Translations under genes and position numbers: made by a program
DNA from: Mageeibacillus sp. UBA5747
GTDB taxonomy: Bacteria > Bacillota > Clostridia > Saccharofermentanales > UBA5734
Length of the DNA: 8,828 nucleotides
NCBI GenBank assembly: GCA_002419145.1
Contig: DIFN01000046.1
Coordinates: 33,999 to 42,826, forward strand
Reading direction: 5' to 3'
Notes under the pieces: generated by a model
What the model saw: the letters and a program-made list of their open reading frames with translations, nothing else
Told to the model about the DNA's origin: nothing
Databases searched by the model: none
In this document: one piece after another, positions 1 to 5,409 of the stretch
Layout: every line of letters starts with the position of its first letter
Numbering within the stretch: position 1 is the stretch's first letter

Positions 1-759
1 GAGATTATGCTCGATTTTTGTGCTGGCCAGCCCAATTCCAGCGCATGGGACATTGCCGGTATCAAAGCCAAGATCCTGGATATCTGTGGCGACCTGCCTG
101 CCTTGCAGAAGCTGTCTCATGCCAAGACGGGCCTGGCCCAGCAGGGTCTGGATGCTGAGGAACTGACCGAAGAACTGGTCGCCGATGCCCTGGCCCGCTT
201 TGAATCCCGGGTGAATGACATCGGATCTCCGGAATTGATGCGCGAGGCCGAACGCGTGATCTTGCTACGCACCGTCGACAGCCACTGGATGGACCACATC
301 GATCAGATGGATGATCTTCGGGACAGCATCGGCATGCGCGGCTATGCTCAGCATGACCCCGTCATCGAGTACAAAAAGGAAGGCTTCGCCTTGTACGAGG
401 CCATGACGCGTGCGATCCAGGAAGACTCGGTTCGCCTGATGATGCGAGCCCGGTTTAATGTTGAAAACATCCAGAAACGGCATGCGGTTGCCAAAAACCT
501 CACTGAAGGCCATGGCGGCAGCGGCTATGCCGGGGATGAAGCCGCTCCGGATGTCCCTGCTGGCGCCAGCCAACCAGCGGCCAGAGCCAGCCAACCAGCG
601 GCCAGAGCCAGCCATCCGGCGGCCCCCCGGGCCCAGACGCCCCCGTCAGCCCCGGCTGTGCCACAACGGCGCGATGAAACCAAGGTCGGACGTAACGACC
701 CCTGCCCGTGTGGCAGCGGCAAGAAATACAAGAACTGCCATGGCAAAAACGAAATTTAA
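1..759 (+). CDS. secA: Protein translocase subunit SecA, C-terminal part (5' end outside window)
   Basis: SecA is the cytosolic ATPase motor that pushes preproteins through the SecYEG channel. The reading frame is open from base 1, so only the last 252 codons are present and the ATG at 7 is internal. The helical wing region comes first (about codons 1-70). The helical scaffold follows, with the conserved run DSHWMDHIDQMDDLR and then RGYAQHDP and EYKKEGF (about codons 90-135). An Ala/Pro/Gln-rich linker (about 165-225) contains a 21-base tandem repeat. The protein ends in a SEC-C zinc motif with C235, C237, C246 and H247 in local numbering (CPCG...NCH), which in this family binds Zn2+ and helps contact SecB or ribosomes. 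The ATPase motor domains lie upstream of the window. No terminator is visible in the 59 bases before the next gene, so read-through into the nucleoside cluster is possible. Confidence 0.97.
   Translation, partial: EIMLDFCAGQPNSSAWDIAGIKAKILDICGDLPALQKLSHAKTGLAQQGLDAEELTEELVADALARFESRVNDIGSPELMREAERVILLRTVDSHWMDHIDQMDDLRDSIGMRGYAQHDPVIEYKKEGFALYEAMTRAIQEDSVRLMMRARFNVENIQKRHAVAKNLTEGHGGSGYAGDEAAPDVPAGASQPAARASQPAARASHPAAPRAQTPPSAPAVPQRRDETKVGRNDPCPCGSGKKYKNCHGKNEI
565..627 (+). repeat. 21-base tandem repeat in the SecA linker
   Basis: Two identical 21-base units (565-585 and 586-606) encode ASQPAAR twice. A third, diverged unit (607-627) encodes ASHPAAP. The unit length is a multiple of three, so copy-number change would lengthen or shorten the linker before the SEC-C zinc motif without breaking the frame. 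Perfect identity of the first two units at the nucleotide level suggests recent duplication or ongoing slippage. Confidence 0.9.
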
Positions 760-818
760 CCACCCTGGCCGCACCTGCTGACCAGAACTGACTGGAAACA
801 GCTCCAAAGGAGGGCGAC

Positions 819-1661
819 ATGTCTGCCTTACAGAACACACGCGATGACTACCTGGCCCGCATCAAAACAGCTGCTTCGTTCATTGCCGCAACAGCCCCCG
901 GTCCGATCGATTGCCTTCTGGTGCTGGGTTCCGGACTGGGCGGCCTAGCGGATCGAGTCCAGTCTGCCACGGTACTAGACTATGAAACGATTCCTGGTTT
1001 CCCTCAGGCCACTGTGCCGGGACACGCCGGCAAATTGCATCTCGGCCAGTGGGGCAGCAAGCGAATCGCCGTCATGCAAGGCCGCTTCCATTATTACGAA
1101 GGCCATGCCATGAGTGAAGTGACCTTTCCGATCCGGGTCATGGCTGCGCTCGGAGTCAAGACCGTGATCCTGACCAATGCTGCCGGCGGTATGGGGGAAG
1201 GGATGGCTCCTGGCGACCTGATGCAGATCACAGACCACATCAGCTTGTTCATGGAATCACCCCTGCGAGGCATGAATCTCGACAGCTTCGGTGAACGGTT
1301 TATCGACCAGACCGAGGTTTACAGCAAAAAGCTGATCAGCCTGACACAAACCGTGGCCAAGGATCTGGGTCAGCCCCTGCACCAGGGTGTTTACAGCTTC
1401 TGCAAGGGTCCTCAGTTCGAAACGCCGGCCGAAATCCGGCTCCTGCGCCAGCTGGGAGCTTCGGCCGCCGGTATGTCGACTGTACCGGAGGCCATCGTGG
1501 CGCGCCATTGCTCGATGGACGTGTTAGGCCTGTCCTGCATCACCAATCTGGCGGCTGGACTTTCCGGTCAGCCTTTGAACCACAGCGAGGTCCTCGAGGT
1601 TGGTCTCATGGCCAGCGACCGCATGATCGCCCTGCTCTCAGAAATTCTCAACCGGTTATAA
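819..1661 (+). CDS. punA: Purine nucleoside phosphorylase, trimeric (PNP/MTAP) family
   Basis: A cytosolic enzyme that splits purine nucleosides with phosphate to give the free base and (deoxy)ribose-1-phosphate. Its 280 residues match the trimeric family. Visible motifs are the phosphate loop GSGLGG (S38), the phosphate-binding QGRFHYYEGH (R89, H91), TNAAGG (N120), GPQFETPAEIR (F200, E201), GMSTVPE (M219) and ITN (N243), with H255 near the end. E201 and N243 are the pair that in human PNP read 6-oxopurines (hypoxanthine, guanine). Adenine-specific MTA phosphorylases carry Asp at the second position. Inosine, guanosine or methylthio/deoxy-inosine are therefore more likely substrates than adenosine. 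The start is set by AAAGGAGG at 806-813, five bases before ATG. It is the first gene of a three-gene cluster with a SAH-hydrolase homologue and an MTA/SAH deaminase. A dedicated methylthioinosine phosphorylase role is possible. Confidence 0.93.
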   Translation: MSALQNTRDDYLARIKTAASFIAATAPGPIDCLLVLGSGLGGLADRVQSATVLDYETIPGFPQATVPGHAGKLHLGQWGSKRIAVMQGRFHYYEGHAMSEVTFPIRVMAALGVKTVILTNAAGGMGEGMAPGDLMQITDHISLFMESPLRGMNLDSFGERFIDQTEVYSKKLISLTQTVAKDLGQPLHQGVYSFCKGPQFETPAEIRLLRQLGASAAGMSTVPEAIVARHCSMDVLGLSCITNLAAGLSGQPLNHSEVLEVGLMASDRMIALLSEILNRL

Positions 1662-1700
1662 CGATTTCCTGCCAGCCCAACGATCATTCACATTTTGCAC

Positions 1701-1705
1701 AGGAG
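1701..1705 (+). promoter_or_regulatory. Ribosome binding site fixing the ahcY start
   Basis: AGGAG lies six bases before the ATG at 1712. The same frame stays open upstream to 1508, overlapping the phosphorylase gene. This site, together with the family-typical N-terminus MPYEIKDLGLA, shows that 1712 is the real start. Confidence 0.85.
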
Positions 1706-1711
1706 ACAGAC

Positions 1712-2971
1712 ATGCCATACGAAATCAAAGATTTGGGCCTGGCCCCTTCCGGCCGTCAGAAGATCGCCTGGGCTGCTGCTAACATGCCTGTGCTCGGCAG
1801 CATCGGCGCAGAATTTGCCCGGACCAGACCCTTGTCTGGCTTGCGTATCGCCGTCAGTGTCCATGTCGAAGCTAAAACAGCCTGGCTAGCCAAAACCCTG
1901 GCCCTGGGTGGTGCGACGGTCAGCCTGACCGGTTGCAATCCGCTATCAACACAGGATGATGTCGCTGCCGCACTGGCCGAAGAGGGGATGGACGTGTACT
2001 GCATTCATGGGGCCGACAGCCAGACCTACACCCGCAATCTGCGCCAGGCCCTGGCGATCCGGCCCCATCTCGTGATCGATGATGGCGGGGATTTTGCCCT
2101 TCTGCTCCACACCTCGGAAAAACACCTGACCACTGAGCTGATCGGCGGCAGTGAGGAGACCACGACCGGGGTCAAGCGGCTCCGGATCCTGGAAAGGGAA
2201 GGCAAGCTGCTGTACCCGGCCATCGCTGTTAACGACGCCCGCTGCAAGCATCTGTTTGACAACCGGTATGGCACCGGCCAGTCGGTTTGGACGGCGATCA
2301 TGAGCCTGACCAATCTGGTCGTGGCCGGCAAGACAGTCGTGGTCAATGGATTTGGCATGTGCGGCAAAGGGGTGGCTTTGCGGGCAGCAGGCCTCGGTGC
2401 CCGGGTTGTGGTGACCGAGATTGATCCGGTCAAGGCTTGTGAAGCCCTGATGGAGGGCTACGATGTCATGAGCATGGACGCAGCCGCGCCTGTGGGCGAC
2501 GTCTTCTGCACGGTCACCGGGTGCCGCGACGTCATCACGGACCGCCACTTCCCGCAGATGAAAAACGGTGCCATCCTGTGCAATGCGGGCCATTTCGATG
2601 TCGAGATCAATCTGGAACAGCTGAAAGCTCAGTCCGTGTCCATCCAACAGGCTCGTCCGGGTGTCCAATCCTATGTCCAGGCCGATGGACGGTGCTTGAA
2701 TGTCCTGGCCGAAGGTCGCCTGGTCAATCTGGCTGGCGGCGACGGTCACCCGGTGGAAATCATGGACATGAGCTTTGCCCTCCAAGCCTTATCAGTCCTC
2801 TATCTGGCTGAACATGGCCGTGATTTGCAGCCCGGGGTCTATCACCTGCCGGCAGAGATCGATGACCGGGTGGCTGCCCTGCTGCTCGAACATAAAAAGC
2901 GTTCGATTGATATCCTGACACCCCAGCAGGCCCATTACCTGGCCACTTGGGACCTTTCGGAAACGGAATGA
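1712..2971 (+). CDS. ahcY: S-adenosylhomocysteine/S-inosylhomocysteine hydrolase, short archaeal/thermophile type
   Basis: This family uses tightly bound NAD+ to hydrolyse SAH reversibly to homocysteine and a nucleoside, relieving product inhibition of methyltransferases. Catalytic residues are all present: H51, D124 (DDGGD), E149 (SEETTTG), K179, D183 and N184 (KHLFDNRYGTGQS). The NAD+ loop is GFGMCGKG (213-220), followed by NAGHFDVEI (291-299) and GHPVEIMDMSF (345-355). At 419 residues it lacks the C-terminal Lys/Tyr tail (KPDHYRY in the human enzyme) that normally reaches the neighbouring subunit's NAD, as in archaeal and Thermotoga-type enzymes. At the adenine pocket it has H51-x-E53-x-K55, where the human enzyme has H55-x-T57-x-E59. 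That change, plus the deaminase next door, suggests S-inosylhomocysteine as the true substrate. Family is certain; the substrate is inferred. Confidence 0.93.
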   Translation: MPYEIKDLGLAPSGRQKIAWAAANMPVLGSIGAEFARTRPLSGLRIAVSVHVEAKTAWLAKTLALGGATVSLTGCNPLSTQDDVAAALAEEGMDVYCIHGADSQTYTRNLRQALAIRPHLVIDDGGDFALLLHTSEKHLTTELIGGSEETTTGVKRLRILEREGKLLYPAIAVNDARCKHLFDNRYGTGQSVWTAIMSLTNLVVAGKTVVVNGFGMCGKGVALRAAGLGARVVVTEIDPVKACEALMEGYDVMSMDAAAPVGDVFCTVTGCRDVITDRHFPQMKNGAILCNAGHFDVEINLEQLKAQSVSIQQARPGVQSYVQADGRCLNVLAEGRLVNLAGGDGHPVEIMDMSFALQALSVLYLAEHGRDLQPGVYHLPAEIDDRVAALLLEHKKRSIDILTPQQAHYLATWDLSETE

Positions 2972-3038
2972 CAGCCCACAAACCTGCGGATCTGGCTCCA
3001 TTTGCACAGATCTGAAATGCTGCCTTCAGGAGGATGCC

Positions 3039-4373
3039 ATGAAATCGGCTGTGCTTTTCGCCCATATCCAGCTTGTCACACCTTTGCCGGATGGCCCGGT
3101 CCTCTCACTTGCCAACGCCTTTGTCGCCGTAGCCGAGGGCGAGATCCTCTATGCCGGTCCTTATGAAGACGCAGCCCGCCAGCGTCTGGTCGAACGTGTC
3201 GGCAGTCAGTATGAGACCTATGCCGGCCAGCGCAAGATTCTTTGGCCAGCGATGGCCAATGCCCATGGCCATATTCCGATGACCCTGATGCGTAACCAGG
3301 CAGACGACGCCAATCTCCACACCTGGCTCTTCGATTTGATTTTCCCACGGGAAAAACACCTGACCCCCGAACACGTCAAGAATGGCACGGCGTTGGGAAT
3401 GGCTGAAATGATCCGGGCTGGCACGGGGACGGCAGCTGACATGTACTATTACAGCGAAGCCGTGGTGGAAGCCGCCATTGAGGCGGGCATGCGCCTGAAT
3501 GTCTGCTTCGACGGCAAGACGGAGGGCCCCGATGGCAAGACCCATGTCCAGACGGGTGAAGTGGAGCGTTTTATCCAGCTCTGCCGTTTTGCAGGCGATG
3601 GCAGAATCGTACCCGCCCTGCTGGTTCATTCGATCTACCTCTATGAACCGTACATGTACCGTGAACTGGCCCAGATGGCGGCGGATCAGCAATGCTTCGT
3701 CCAAGTCCATATTGGCGAGACGGCCCGCGAGGTCAGCGAATGTCTGGCCGCCTACGGTCAGCGTCCCGCTGTCCAGCTGGCTGAGTTTGGGTTTTTCCAG
3801 ACCCCGACCGTAGCTGCACATTGTGTCCATCTCGATGACCAGGAACGGTCCATTCTGGCCGGACCTGGCATCCTGGTTGCCCATTGTCCGACCAGCAACC
3901 TCAAGCTGGGCAGTGGTATCGCCAACATCAAAGCCCTGCTTGAAGCCGGTGCCAAAGTAGGTCTGGGAACAGATGGGGCTGCGAGTAACAACAATCTGAG
4001 CCTGTACCAGGAAATGAAACTGGCATCCTTGCTGGCCAAGGGCACTTCGGGGGATGCGTCCATTCTCCCTGCCGACGAACTCATCCGCATGGCCACCCTC
4101 ACAGCCCAGCAAGGGCTCGGCTTTGCAAGTTCCGGCTGCATCGCAGCTGGGTATGCAGCGGATCTGCAAATCCTGGATGCCGACCGGCCCAGCCTGTGGC
4201 CCTTGGGCGAACCGAACGCTGCACTGGTCTACTCGAGCGAAGGATCAGCGGTTGAATCCCTGATGGTCGATGGGCAGTGGCTGATGTATAAGCACGAACT
4301 CAAAACTCTGGATGAAGAAAAAATTAAGCATGAGGCGCTGAGGAGTGCCGTCCATCTTAACCGCCTGGCCTGA
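3039..4373 (+). CDS. mtaD: 5-methylthioadenosine/S-adenosylhomocysteine (5'-deoxyadenosine) deaminase, MtaD/DadD family
   Basis: A metal-dependent amidohydrolase that deaminates the adenine ring of SAM by-products (SAH, methylthioadenosine, 5'-deoxyadenosine) or adenosine to the inosine form. A short N-terminal beta-sandwich portion (1-70) is followed by the TIM barrel. Metal and catalytic residues are visible: H76 and H78 (HGH), H224 and E227 (VHIGE), H261 (AHCVHL) and D312 (GTDGAASNN). The family segments MRNQADDANLHTWL and SNLKLGSGI are also present. Its 444 residues fit the family. Small departures from the usual pattern are HGH instead of HTH, and HCPTSN where HNPxSN is common. AGGAGG at 3028-3033 sits five bases before the ATG. 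It lies 67 bases after the SAH-hydrolase homologue, so the two probably share a transcript and act in sequence. Which nucleoside is preferred cannot be read from the sequence. Confidence 0.9.
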   Translation: MKSAVLFAHIQLVTPLPDGPVLSLANAFVAVAEGEILYAGPYEDAARQRLVERVGSQYETYAGQRKILWPAMANAHGHIPMTLMRNQADDANLHTWLFDLIFPREKHLTPEHVKNGTALGMAEMIRAGTGTAADMYYYSEAVVEAAIEAGMRLNVCFDGKTEGPDGKTHVQTGEVERFIQLCRFAGDGRIVPALLVHSIYLYEPYMYRELAQMAADQQCFVQVHIGETAREVSECLAAYGQRPAVQLAEFGFFQTPTVAAHCVHLDDQERSILAGPGILVAHCPTSNLKLGSGIANIKALLEAGAKVGLGTDGAASNNNLSLYQEMKLASLLAKGTSGDASILPADELIRMATLTAQQGLGFASSGCIAAGYAADLQILDADRPSLWPLGEPNAALVYSSEGSAVESLMVDGQWLMYKHELKTLDEEKIKHEALRSAVHLNRLA

Positions 4374-4406
4374 ACCTGATCACCCACACACCGGCCACCT
4401 GCTTGC

Positions 4407-4434
4407 TTGACAGAAAAGTGATTCATGATAGAAT
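4407..4434 (+). promoter_or_regulatory. Sigma-A-type promoter of the tRNA-Thr gene
   Basis: A perfect -35 box TTGACA (4407-4412) is followed after 16 bases by the -10 box TAGAAT (4429-4434). The -10 box is preceded by an extended TGA element (4426-4428). Transcription would start near 4441, leaving a 5' leader of about seven bases for RNase P to remove. Confidence 0.8.
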
Positions 4435-4447
4435 AGACAAGGCAATT

Positions 4448-4522
4448 GCCGCTGTGGCTCAGGGGTAGAGCAATTCACTCGTAATGAATAGGTCGTGGGT
4501 CCGATTCCCACCAGCGGCTCCA
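4448..4522 (+). tRNA. tRNA-Thr, anticodon CGU (reads ACG)
   Basis: A complete 75-base cloverleaf with encoded CCA. The acceptor stem is GCCGCTG (4448-4454) with CAGCGGC (4512-4518). The D stem is GCTC/GAGC (4457-4460, 4468-4471). The anticodon stem is ATTCA/TGAAT (4473-4477, 4485-4489) with loop CTCGTAA, placing anticodon CGT at 4480-4482. The variable loop is AGGTC. The T stem is GTGGG/CCCAC (4495-4499, 4507-4511), the discriminator is U (4519), and CCA is at 4520-4522. G1-C72, C2-G71, G35 and U36 agree with threonine identity. The T-loop reads TCCGATT, so position 55 is C instead of the nearly invariant U that becomes pseudouridine. The gene is flanked by its own promoter and terminator and stands as a single-gene unit. 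Confidence 0.95.
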
Positions 4523-4530
4523 GCTTTGCG

Positions 4531-4560
4531 AAAGGACTGTCGTAACGACGGTCCTTTTTC
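4531..4560 (+). terminator. Rho-independent terminator of tRNA-Thr
   Basis: A 12-base-pair stem (4531-4542 with 4546-4557, one T-G wobble) closes a three-base TAA loop. The 3' arm runs directly into a T tract at 4555-4559. It begins nine bases after the tRNA CCA end. Confidence 0.92.
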
Positions 4561-4588
4561 TTACTTTCCGGATCTGCTAATCTAGAAT
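4561..4588 (+). promoter_or_regulatory. Possible weak promoter for the copZ-like gene
   Basis: A -10-like TAGAAT (4583-4588) lies 16 bases after a poor -35 match, TTACTT (4561-4566). The preceding terminator makes a promoter here likely, since the downstream gene otherwise depends on tRNA read-through. The boxes are weak and I hold this loosely. Confidence 0.35.
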
Positions 4589-4636
4589 TCATAACCAGAC
4601 AACATCATTCAAGCAACTGATGAGGAGGAATGATTC

Positions 4637-4858
4637 ATGAACCCACTGATCTTGAAAATTGGCGGCATGAGCTGCCAGCACTGCGTGGACCATGTCACAA
4701 AGGCTCTACAGGAACTTGCCGGAGTAACGGCTGTATCTGTTGATCTGTCCAGCGGACGGGCCACCCTGGAAATCGAAGAAGCTTATTTCAATATGGACGA
4801 AGCTGCTGAGGCGATCTCCGAGGCCGGATACGATTTCCTCGGCCAGATCGAGCCTTGA
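4637..4858 (+). CDS. copZ: CopZ-like heavy-metal-associated (HMA) domain protein
   Basis: A single ferredoxin-like HMA domain of 73 residues. Cytosolic proteins of this kind carry Cu(I), or sometimes another soft metal, to P-type ATPases or regulators. The metal loop is GMSCQHC, with M11, C13 and C16 forming the MxCxxC site, followed by the family pattern VSVDLSSGRATLEI and a C-terminal helix EAAEAISEAGY. The start has AGGAGG at 4623-4628, eight bases before the ATG. An earlier ATG at 4630 is in another frame and lacks spacing from the site. No copper ATPase or copper-responsive repressor lies in the window, so the partner is unknown. The symbol is by family resemblance. Confidence 0.85.
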   Translation: MNPLILKIGGMSCQHCVDHVTKALQELAGVTAVSVDLSSGRATLEIEEAYFNMDEAAEAISEAGYDFLGQIEP

Positions 4859-4895
4859 AATAGGCAGGTTTGCATGAAATCACGGAAATACACTC

Positions 4896-4923
4896 ATTGA
4901 TTTGATGGATTCGTCAATTGATT
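4896..4923 (+). repeat. ATTGATT direct repeat at the -35 region, possible operator
   Basis: ATTGATT occurs at 4896-4902 and again at 4917-4923, 21 bases apart (two helical turns). The second copy overlaps both the -35 box and the palindrome TCAATTGA (4914-4921). A regulator site is possible, but the motif is short and AT-rich. Confidence 0.3.
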
Positions 4924-4945
4924 CCAAACGCCTTCGGTTTATAAT
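4918..4945 (+). promoter_or_regulatory. Promoter of the 85-residue unknown protein
   Basis: The -35 box TTGATT (4918-4923) is followed after 16 bases by a perfect -10 box TATAAT (4940-4945). Transcription from about 4952 would leave an untranslated leader of roughly 80 bases. I see no riboswitch-like fold in that leader. Confidence 0.7.
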
Positions 4946-5032
4946 GAATCTCGTGGACGGTTGTTGGATTGTGCTGGCATCGTTCGCATCTATCTGAATA
5001 TTAACCTATGTGCTTCATAAGGAGGATACAAA

Positions 5033-5290
5033 ATGGGACGTTCATTCAGCATGAACAACATCGATGTTAAGAAATTTCTGCAGGCCCTCGACAATTGCAA
5101 AGGCAATGTCATGCTGGTCACAGCCGAAAATGACCGCTTTAATTTGAAAAGCAAACTGAGCCAGCTCGCTGGTGTCATCAACCTGATCGAAGGTGGCCGC
5201 ATTGTTGATGCCAAGATCTACTGTGACGACCCGGAAGATGAGTCTTATCTGTTCCGGCTCAATCTTTTCGGTGAAACCACTGAGAACTAA
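5033..5290 (+). CDS. Conserved-looking small protein of unknown function
   Basis: An 85-residue, soluble-looking protein with no signal peptide, membrane segment or cysteine motif (C22 and C64 only). The most patterned stretch is FLQALDNCKG followed by MLVTAENDRFNLKSKLSQL (residues 15-45), then an acidic DDPEDES segment and FRLNLFGE. From memory, this pattern resembles small clostridial proteins that databases sometimes label 'polyA polymerase'. Nothing here supports a nucleotidyltransferase: there is no GS/DxD motif and the protein is far too short. The start is well fixed by TAAGGAGG (5018-5025), seven bases before the ATG. With a near-consensus promoter upstream and a strong terminator just after it, this is a single-gene unit that should be well expressed. 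M7 could be an alternative start. Function is unassigned. Confidence 0.85.
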   Translation: MGRSFSMNNIDVKKFLQALDNCKGNVMLVTAENDRFNLKSKLSQLAGVINLIEGGRIVDAKIYCDDPEDESYLFRLNLFGETTEN

Positions 5291-5323
5291 GCAGAGAACA
5301 CTTCCCACAGACTGGAACAAAGG

Positions 5324-5354
5324 AACCTGGCCGACTTTTCGGCTGGGTTTTTTT
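5324..5354 (+). terminator. Rho-independent terminator after the 85-residue gene
   Basis: An 11-base-pair stem (5324-5334 with 5339-5349, two G-T wobbles) has a four-base loop CTTT. It runs into seven consecutive T at 5348-5354. It lies 33 bases after the stop codon. Confidence 0.92.
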
Positions 5355-5374
5355 ATGGGTTTTACCTGATTGAG

Positions 5375-5403
5375 GTGACCTTGGGCCTTCTGTTTGTTAT
5401 GAT
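5375..5403 (+). promoter_or_regulatory. Promoter of the 2H phosphoesterase gene, possibly giving a leaderless mRNA
   Basis: The -35 box GTGACC (5375-5380, four of six matches) and -10 box TATGAT (5398-5403, five of six) are separated by 17 bases. The expected start point, about seven bases after the -10 box, falls on or next to the A of the start codon at 5410. No ribosome binding site precedes that codon. Confidence 0.55.
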
Positions 5404-5409
5404 TATAAA

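Noticed and set aside
458..781. 107-codon + strand frame overlapping the secA 3' end
   Set aside because: It is out of frame with secA, low in complexity because of the repeat, and lacks a ribosome binding site.
1508..1711. N-terminal extension of ahcY by 68 codons
   Set aside because: It would overlap the phosphorylase gene, has no family similarity, and the ATG at 1712 has a good ribosome binding site and the standard N-terminus.
1662..1711. SAH riboswitch before ahcY
   Set aside because: The gap is only 50 bases, much of it ribosome binding site, and I see no stem arrangement that fits the known fold.
1946..2785. 279-codon open frame on the - strand inside ahcY
   Set aside because: It is a shadow of the well-conserved SAH-hydrolase homologue, with no recognisable domain.
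3105..4169. 354-codon open frame on the - strand opposite the deaminase gene
   Set aside because: The + strand frame has all amidohydrolase catalytic motifs and a ribosome binding site. The reverse frame shows no family motif and is a by-product of GC-biased codon use.
4380..4592. 70-codon open frame on the - strand across the tRNA
   Set aside because: The product contains the GIGPTTYSLRV-type string that arises from reading a tRNA gene backwards, a common annotation artefact.
4859..5032. Search for a further small gene or RNA in this 174-base gap
   Set aside because: It holds only the promoter and leader of the 85-residue gene. No convincing ORF, hairpin with T tract or RNA fold is visible.
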